Program-made: the position numbers and the translations under genes
The notes under the pieces: model-generated
Told to the model about the DNA's origin: nothing
The model's input: the letters and a program-made list of their open reading frames with translations, nothing else
The model's database searches: none
DNA from: Candidatus Polarisedimenticolaceae bacterium
GTDB taxonomy: Bacteria; Acidobacteriota; Polarisedimenticolia; Polarisedimenticolales; DASRJG01
Assembly: GCA_036275915.1 (NCBI GenBank)
Contig: DASUCV010000022.1
Location: 248,001 to 312,000 of the forward strand
Length of the DNA: 64,000 nucleotides
Direction of reading: 5' to 3'
In this document: piece after piece, positions 58,534 through 64,000 of the stretch
Layout of the letters: the number at the start of each line of letters is the position of its first letter
Numbering within the stretch: position 1 is the stretch's first letter

Positions 58534-61257
58534 TCACCTCGAAGGAAAGATCGCCTCGACTCTATCGCCCTTGAACGCCGGCGCGCCGGCTCGGACCGCG
58601 ATGAAGCGCTCGCCGTCCGGGTGCGGACCCCACACGATGAGATCCTTCGGGACCTGGAACAGGTCGACGGGCACACCGGCGACGATCTGGTTGCCGGAGA
58701 CGCCGATGCGGACCGCATCGACCCAGTCACCGTCTCCCGACCGCCGCTGGAAGGACAGCTCGCCGCCGTGCGAGGCCCACGCGGGAGACTCTCCGCCGTT
58801 GCGTGAAATCTGCCACGTCCCGGAGCCGTTCGGGAACGGTCTCACGTAGATCTCGCTCCGTCCCGAAGCGTCGCAGGCATAGGCGAGCCAGCGGCCGTCG
58901 GGCGAAAGCGCGATGCGCGTGACGCCGTTCGGCAGGTCGCCGAGCTTTCGCGGCGGGCCCGGATCCTCCACCGGTGCGGCCCACAGGGTTCCGTTCATGG
59001 GATAAACGAGCGCGAGACCATGTTCGAGCTGCGCGAGCTCGCGCGGCGATGCGCTCGATGCAGGGTCGAGCGGCAGGCGGCGCGGCGTCCCCGCGCCGTC
59101 GGCGTTCCCGAGCTCGAGCGCGAGCCCGCCGCGATCGGTGCCCCAGAGGACCTGCCGGCCGTCGGGCGACCAGCCGAGCGGGGCGGCATTTCCTTCGGAG
59201 GTGATGCGCGCGAGCGAGCGGCGCTCGAGGTCGTACACGAACACGGCGTCGGTCGCGCCGAAGACCGTCGACGCAAGCCGCGTCCCGTCCGGCGAGACGA
59301 TCGTCGTGTGGTAGTGCTGCGCCGGCGCGCCGACCGGTGTCGTGACGCCGTGGCGGTCGATCCAGGTCAGCTCGTTGCGGGTGACGTCGGACCCGCCGGG
59401 AACGAAGACGAGCGCGCCGGTCTTTCCGGCGACCGCGAATTGCGCGGCGCCGCTCCCCGGCTCGGTCATCACACCCTCGGCATAAGGCGCCGGCGCGCCG
59501 CTCACGCGGGCATGGGTGAGGTCCAGCGGGACGGCCAGGAGCGTGCCGCCGCGCGCGAACAGGATCCTCCCGTCGGGGAGCCACCGCGCGAACGACCCGC
59601 CTTCGACCACGGTGGTCACCTCGCGCGTGTCGAGATCGAGCAGCGCGATCTCGGCCTGGTCGAAGCTCGTGATCCCTTCCTTCTTGATCGTGAAGAGCAC
59701 GTGACGTCCGTCGGCGTGCGCGCTCGGCCAGCGGTGCGACACCTCGTTCTTCGAGGCATCGGGGATCGTGAGGGTCTCGAGCGGTCCGCCGTTCTCGTGG
59801 ACGAGGACGAGACCGGACTTCGCCGCCGGAGCGAAGACGATCCCGCGCGGCGTCCACGTCGCGCCCTTGAGCGGGATCTCGCTCTCGACGAGGGGCACGG
59901 CGGTGCCGCCCGACAGCGGGATCCTGTACATGTTGCCGCACGAGAATCCGACCGAGGCGCCGTCGGGTGAGAAGAACGGGTCGAATGCTTCTTGCGTCCG
60001 GCCGATCGCCCGGCCGCACGGCACCTCGATCCGCCGCGCGTGGACGCCGTCGATGCGGCGGACGTACAGGCCGATCGCGCCGTTGACGTCGGCTGCGCCC
60101 CGGCCGGTGTAGGCGATCGTCGTCCCATCGGGAGAGATCGCGAGCGACGGCGTGTCCTCGTACCCGACGCGCGGGACGTCGGGGTCGGTGACGACGACGT
60201 GCAGCGGAATCGGTGCCGCCACCTGCGGTCGCGCGCGGGTGCTGCCGGCCCTCCACGTCTCGAGGAGCGCGACGCCGACGGCGACGATCCCGATCGTCCA
60301 CAGCAGGACCGGCCGCCGACTCGCGCGCGGCGGCGGATCCGTCGCATGGTCGAGCTCGAGACGGAGGTCACCCGCGTCGCGCAGTCGTCGCGCCGGGTCC
60401 TTCTCGAGACAACGCTCGATGAGCTCGCGCAGACGGGGCGGTGTGCGCGCCGGCAAGGCGCTCCAGTCGGGATCACGCTCGAGGATCTTCGCGACGACGT
60501 CGGTCGCGGTGTCGCCGTCGAACGCGCGGCGGCCCGCGAGGCACTCGTAGAGGACGCAGCCGAGCGACCAGATGTCGGTCCGGCGATCGACGATGCGGCC
60601 GCGCGCCTGCTCGGGGCTCATGTAGGGAACGGTGCCGATCACGGTGCCGGGGCTCGTGTAGCGCGCAGTGATCGGCGCGGGCGCTTCCGGCGTCTCGCCG
60701 ACCGCCTTTGCGAGGCCGAAGTCGAGGATCTTCACCTGCCCCGTGGGCGTGATCTTCACGTTCCCCGGCTTCAGGTCGCGGTGGACGATACCGCGCTCGT
60801 GCGCCGCCTCGAGGCCGCTCGCGATTTGGCCGGTGAGGGCGAGCGTCTCGGCGAGCGGTATCGGTCCCGAGCGCAGGCGCTCGGCGAGCGTCTCCCCCGG
60901 AACGAGCTCCATGACGAGGAAATGAGTGCCCTCGTCCTCCTCGAAGCCGTACACCGCGGCGATGTTCGGATGGTTGAGGGACGCCGCCATGCGCGCCTCT
61001 CTCTTGAAGCGCGCGATGTGCTCTTCGCCCTGCGCGACGACGTCGGGCAGCACCTTGATCGCGACGTCGCGGTTCAACCGGTCGTCGTGGGCGCGATAGA
61101 CCTCTCCCATGCCTCCTTCGCCGAGGCGAGCGACGATCGTGTAAGCGCCTAGCCGCTCGGGAATCGGCGGCGGCGCCGTCTCGAGCCCGAGACCGAGCAG
61201 GCAGCGAGGACAATCGCCGCTCGAGTACGTATGGCCGCAGACGGCGCAGCTCGGCAT
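58534..61257 (-). CDS. Transmembrane Ser/Thr protein kinase with N-terminal zinc-ribbon-like motif and PD40/TolB-like tail
   Basis: 907 residues. The first 20 residues hold paired Cys (CAVCGHTYSSGDCPRC), a zinc-ribbon-like knuckle, before the kinase domain (about 37-305: LGEGGMGEVY, VAIKVL, GIVHRDLKPGNVKI, ILDFGLAKAV, TVPYMSPEQ). One transmembrane helix (about 318-338, VLLWTIGIVAVGVALLETW) leads to a long propeller of PD40/TolB-type repeats (about 360-900, with SPDGTTIAYTGRGA and SPDGRWLAYACDAS). This is a frequent acidobacterial receptor-kinase layout. The sigma gene upstream ends immediately before this ATG (TAG-ATG), so the two are one operon. Confidence 0.93.
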   Translation of the reverse strand: MPSCAVCGHTYSSGDCPRCLLGLGLETAPPPIPERLGAYTIVARLGEGGMGEVYRAHDDRLNRDVAIKVLPDVVAQGEEHIARFKREARMAASLNHPNIAAVYGFEEDEGTHFLVMELVPGETLAERLRSGPIPLAETLALTGQIASGLEAAHERGIVHRDLKPGNVKITPTGQVKILDFGLAKAVGETPEAPAPITARYTSPGTVIGTVPYMSPEQARGRIVDRRTDIWSLGCVLYECLAGRRAFDGDTATDVVAKILERDPDWSALPARTPPRLRELIERCLEKDPARRLRDAGDLRLELDHATDPPPRASRRPVLLWTIGIVAVGVALLETWRAGSTRARPQVAAPIPLHVVVTDPDVPRVGYEDTPSLAISPDGTTIAYTGRGAADVNGAIGLYVRRIDGVHARRIEVPCGRAIGRTQEAFDPFFSPDGASVGFSCGNMYRIPLSGGTAVPLVESEIPLKGATWTPRGIVFAPAAKSGLVLVHENGGPLETLTIPDASKNEVSHRWPSAHADGRHVLFTIKKEGITSFDQAEIALLDLDTREVTTVVEGGSFARWLPDGRILFARGGTLLAVPLDLTHARVSGAPAPYAEGVMTEPGSGAAQFAVAGKTGALVFVPGGSDVTRNELTWIDRHGVTTPVGAPAQHYHTTIVSPDGTRLASTVFGATDAVFVYDLERRSLARITSEGNAAPLGWSPDGRQVLWGTDRGGLALELGNADGAGTPRRLPLDPASSASPRELAQLEHGLALVYPMNGTLWAAPVEDPGPPRKLGDLPNGVTRIALSPDGRWLAYACDASGRSEIYVRPFPNGSGTWQISRNGGESPAWASHGGELSFQRRSGDGDWVDAVRIGVSGNQIVAGVPVDLFQVPKDLIVWGPHPDGERFIAVRAGAPAFKGDRVEAIFPSR

Positions 61258-61974
61258 CTAGGCGCTCAGTGCGTGGATCAGATGCCGCAGCTCGTCCTCG
61301 GTCTTCCCGGGGTCGTCGATCGTCTGCGCGACCTGTTCCCGCAGCTTGACGCCGAAGCGATGGCGCAGACGGTGGAGCGCGACGCGGAGCGCAGGCTCCG
61401 TCATCCCGAGGTCGGCGCTGAGCTGGCGATACGGCGGATCGCCGTCCGCGGCAAGATAGGGGCCGAGGCGGCGGTAGCGCTCGCCCCCTCCCGTCCGCGT
61501 CATCTCGTCCTCGAGGTCGTGCCGCGCGCGATCGATGAGCGCCATGGCCCATTGCCGCTCGAACACCGCTTCGGGTGTGAGATGCGTCGCGGGCTCGGCG
61601 GCCGCCACCATCGATTCCCACGCGACGGCGTCGATCGAGATCGGCGCCTGGCCGCCGCCGCGCTTGAGCGCGAGCTCGCGATCGCGCTCGTCGGCCAGGA
61701 AGTTCTTGGCCGAGGTCAGGAGGAACGAACGGAAGCGGCCGCGCTCGCGCCGCGCTTCGGCGATCCCGCCGCGCTCGAGGAGCGCAGCGAAGAACCCTTG
61801 CGTGAGGTCGCGTGCGGCTTCGGGATCGCGCTCCCGGCTCTTCACGTACGAGAACACCGGCGTCCAGTAAGCCTGGCAGAGGAGCGCGAGCGCGTCACGG
61901 CTCTCGGTCTCGTCGGGGGAGCCGGCCTTGAGCACCACGCTCCAGCGCGTCGTGTCGAACCAGCCTCCTCCCAC
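61258..61974 (-). CDS. ECF-type RNA polymerase sigma factor
   Basis: 238 residues. Region 2 has FDTTRWSVVLKAGSPDETES, LALLCQAYWTPVFSYVKSRE, AARDLTQGFFAALLERGGI, then SFLLTSAKNFLADERDRELA. Region 4 is at the C-terminus (YRQLSADLGMTEPALRVALH, then RLRHRFGVKLREQVAQ). It is longer than classical RpoE-type factors, with a linker of about 65 residues, as in the kinase-linked ECF groups. It is immediately followed by the kinase gene. The partner kinase may phosphorylate it or control its anti-sigma interaction (inference from family behaviour). Confidence 0.9.
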   Translation of the reverse strand: MGGGWFDTTRWSVVLKAGSPDETESRDALALLCQAYWTPVFSYVKSRERDPEAARDLTQGFFAALLERGGIAEARRERGRFRSFLLTSAKNFLADERDRELALKRGGGQAPISIDAVAWESMVAAAEPATHLTPEAVFERQWAMALIDRARHDLEDEMTRTGGGERYRRLGPYLAADGDPPYRQLSADLGMTEPALRVALHRLRHRFGVKLREQVAQTIDDPGKTEDELRHLIHALSA

Positions 61975-62066
61975 GATGCCACCCCCGCGAACGGAAGATC
62001 TTACGACGATCGCCCGTAACGGGGGGCGGCCCCTTCCTTAGTAAGAGACGAAACGCTGGAGGAACG

Positions 62067-62432
62067 ATGCCGGCCCGCACTTTTCTCGCGATGAGCTTGG
62101 TTCTCGGCATGAGCGTCCGCGTGCCCTTCGACTTCTCGGCGGGGACGGTGCGCTGCGCGCCCGGCGCCTACCGGGTGGCCGTCACCGAGGGGAAGGTGAC
62201 GATTCGAACCATGGAGGGCGCGCCGGCGGCGACCCTCGGCGTCCACCGGTCGAACGACGCCGAGGTACCCGTCATCTCCGCCATCGCCTTCCGCACGTAC
62301 GGCGATCAGCGCTTCCTCGCGAGGCTCGACGTCGCCGGCGCGGGCCGATGGGAGATTGCCCCATCACCCGACGAAGCGGCGATCGCGCGTGCGCACGGCC
62401 CGCCGATCTTGGTCAGCTTGAGAGCCGATTAG
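62067..62432 (+). CDS. Small exported beta-rich hypothetical protein
   Basis: 121 residues. TGGAGGA lies five bases before ATG 62067. The signal-like N-terminus is PARTFLAMSLVLGMS. The mature part starts VRVPFDFSAGTVRCAPGAYR and has short beta strands, GRWEIAPSPDEAAIARAHG and LVSLRAD at the end. The first segment resembles the VPFDFTVG-type exported proteins that are abundant in Acidobacteriota and of unknown function. Its stop overlaps the convergent reductase stop by four bases. Confidence 0.7.
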   Translation: MPARTFLAMSLVLGMSVRVPFDFSAGTVRCAPGAYRVAVTEGKVTIRTMEGAPAATLGVHRSNDAEVPVISAIAFRTYGDQRFLARLDVAGAGRWEIAPSPDEAAIARAHGPPILVSLRAD

Positions 62433-63985
62433 GCGGAGGCGAGGAGGCGTTCGAGGCCGGCATCGTCGCCGCGCTCGAAGAGGACCTCGGCTTCGAGGCT
62501 CTCCTTGTCGCGGAACACCGACGCGAGTGCCAAGATCTTGCCGCCGCGGCGATAGGCGACGAGCCCGTTCTTGTCCGCGAGGCTGCCGCGGACCTCCGTG
62601 CGATCCCAGCTCTCGGCATGGCCGACGTAGGCGATCGTGACGTCGTAGTGCTGGCTCCAGAAGAACGGCGCGGCACGGTACGCTTCGCGGTGTCCCAGCA
62701 TGTTGCGCGCCGCGGTTTGCCCCTGCCGCTCCGCGACGACCCAGTGCTCGATGCGCACGCGCTCGCCGCTGCGCAGGTCGGGATAGCGTGCGAGATCGCC
62801 GGCCGCGTAGACGCCGGGCGCGCTCGTCTCGAGATACTCGTTCACGAGCACGCCGCGGTCGACGGCGAGCCCTGCCTTCTCCGCCAGCTCGAGGCGCGGC
62901 CGCACGCCGACGCCGAGCACGACGAGATCCGCCGCCAGGCGCGAGCCGTCGTCGAGCACGACGTGCTCGTCGTCGAACGATGCCGGCTTGCGGCCGAGAT
63001 GGAACGTCACGCCGTGCTCGTCGTGAAGTCCGCGCACGAAATCGCCCAACTCGGGGCCGAGCACGCGCTCGAGCGGCCGCGCGTCGGGCGCGACGACGTG
63101 AACGTCGAGGCCGCGCGTGCGCAGCGACGCGGCGACCTCCAGGCCGATGAAGCTCGCGCCGACGACGACGGCACGCTTCGCGCCCGAGGTCGCCGCCGCA
63201 ATGATCGCCTTGCTGTCGTCGAGCGAGCGGAGCGTGTGGACGTGCGGCTTGTCGGCGCCGGGAAGCTGCAACCGCACCGGCTCCGCGCCCGTCGCGACGA
63301 GGAGCGCGCCGAAGGTGCGGCTCGATCCGTCGGAGAGCTGCACGCGACGCCCCGCGACGTCGATCGCGGTCGCGTGGACACCGGAGACGAGATCGATCTT
63401 CTGTTCGGCGTAGAAATCGTCGCCGCGGAGGTAGACCCAGTCCTCCTGAGCCGTTCCGGCGAGATAGTCCTTCGAGAGGTTGGGCCGGTCGACCGGCCGC
63501 GCGCGCTCGGCGCCGACCATCGTGACCGGGCCGGCGTAACCTTCGCGGCGCAGCATCTCCGCCGCGGCATTCCCCGCGGCACCGGCGCCGACGATGACGA
63601 CGCTCTCCGGCGCCTTCGACGGTGCGCGCTTCGGCGCGGCGTCATGCTTGGCACCGACGACGACGCGCGTCCCCCTTCGTTCGACCGCGTAGCACGCGAG
63701 CGCGTTCAAGGCGGGCGCCGCGACCGCCTCCCCCGTCGTGACGTCGAAGCACGCGTGATGCCACGGGCAGCGCACGCGCGTTCCCTCGACCAATCCCTCG
63801 GCGAGCGGGCCGCCGTAGTGCGTGCACGTCGCGCCGACCGCGAAGACGCCGTCGCCACCGCCGGGGCGCACGAGCAGCACCGCCTCGTCCCCCACGTGGC
63901 CGAGGAGCGATCCGCCCTTCGGAATGTCGCTCAGCTCGACGCCCTGCGTGAGATCGGGTCCCGAGGGTGCCGCCGCATCGCTCAT
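62429..63985 (-). CDS. Rieske-FAD pyridine nucleotide-disulfide oxidoreductase (AIFM3/ferredoxin-reductase-like)
   Basis: 518 residues. The N-terminal Rieske domain (about 15-110) has both iron-sulfur motifs, CTHYGGPL and CPWHHACFD. The FAD/NAD domain (about 125-420) contains VVIVGAGAAGNAAAEMLRRE, ARPVDRPNLSKDYLAG, AVVVGASFIGLEVAASLRTR and GVYAAGDLARYPD. The C-terminal dimerisation part is EHWVVAERQGQTAARNML. This order matches AIFM3-type proteins and ferredoxin reductases of aromatic-oxygenase systems. No oxygenase gene is adjacent, so a general electron-transfer role is inferred. There is no signal peptide. An intact start codon lies 15 bases from the window end. Confidence 0.93.
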   Translation of the reverse strand: MSDAAAPSGPDLTQGVELSDIPKGGSLLGHVGDEAVLLVRPGGGDGVFAVGATCTHYGGPLAEGLVEGTRVRCPWHHACFDVTTGEAVAAPALNALACYAVERRGTRVVVGAKHDAAPKRAPSKAPESVVIVGAGAAGNAAAEMLRREGYAGPVTMVGAERARPVDRPNLSKDYLAGTAQEDWVYLRGDDFYAEQKIDLVSGVHATAIDVAGRRVQLSDGSSRTFGALLVATGAEPVRLQLPGADKPHVHTLRSLDDSKAIIAAATSGAKRAVVVGASFIGLEVAASLRTRGLDVHVVAPDARPLERVLGPELGDFVRGLHDEHGVTFHLGRKPASFDDEHVVLDDGSRLAADLVVLGVGVRPRLELAEKAGLAVDRGVLVNEYLETSAPGVYAAGDLARYPDLRSGERVRIEHWVVAERQGQTAARNMLGHREAYRAAPFFWSQHYDVTIAYVGHAESWDRTEVRGSLADKNGLVAYRRGGKILALASVFRDKESLEAEVLFERGDDAGLERLLASA

Positions 63986-64000
63986 TGGAACGATGGTACT

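Overview
The window is a dense, very GC-rich (roughly two-thirds G+C by eye) stretch of Gram-negative-type chromosome. It carries several classes of gene that occur together in Acidobacteriota (Thermoanaerobaculia-like lineages) and less often in Myxococcota: Pknb-type kinases with TPR, PD40 or sulfatase-modifying-factor tails, ECF sigma factors next to kinases, large secreted repeat proteins, outer-membrane beta-barrels, and many Sec-exported hypothetical proteins. The lineage is an inference, because no rRNA or ribosomal protein is present. No rRNA, tRNA, CRISPR array, integrase, transposase or prophage module was seen.

Layout. Positions 1-9000 hold three exported proteins on the minus strand: an edge-truncated one, an 1168-residue PPC/DUF11 protein and a 1567-residue Cys-rich tandem-repeat protein. 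Positions 9240-11604 form a tightly coupled plus-strand operon: exported protein, lipoprotein metallophosphoesterase, phospholipase-D-like protein. It runs tail to tail into an exported kinase-fold-like protein. Positions 12882-16845 hold an ECF sigma factor and a kinase-TPR protein. Positions 16842-24234 are mostly minus strand: aldehyde dehydrogenase, topoisomerase IB, a 14-unit kelch-like protein, a LolA-like protein and a coiled-coil protein. Positions 24288-36065 are plus strand: a tail-fibre-like secreted pair, M28 peptidase, cardiolipin-synthase-like PLD, an EIQTDW-motif protein, a kinase-SUMF1 fusion and a DUF4185-like secreted protein.

Positions 36067-43653 are metabolic: membrane-anchored quinone-oxidoreductase-like protein, FAD amine-oxidase-like protein, RibA, beta-carbonic anhydrase, methyltransferase, YjbR-like protein, a VanX-KynB fusion and an exported Memo-like protein. 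Positions 43701-47278 form a sigma/anti-sigma/HEAT/HEAT operon, followed by a REPIN-like hairpin. Positions 47383-52137 hold an AI-2E transporter-like protein, an M20 peptidase, a SpoIIE-type phosphatase and a divergent HxlR/DoxX pair. Positions 52241-58473 hold secreted and outer-membrane proteins, an AKR/TlpA divergent pair and a Cys-rich peptide. Positions 58534-63985 hold a second sigma-kinase pair and a Rieske/FAD reductase.

How the genes fit together. Two themes recur. First, regulation by ECF sigma factors paired with a transmembrane Ser/Thr kinase or an anti-sigma factor (three loci). Second, an extensive exported proteome in which five unrelated proteins end in the same degenerate FN3-like module, usually closing in Cys-Pro. 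The most unusual single genes are the VanX-KynB fusion (41132-42490), the stand-alone EIQSDW-like protein (30313-31266), and the exported kinase-fold-like protein (11573-12748).
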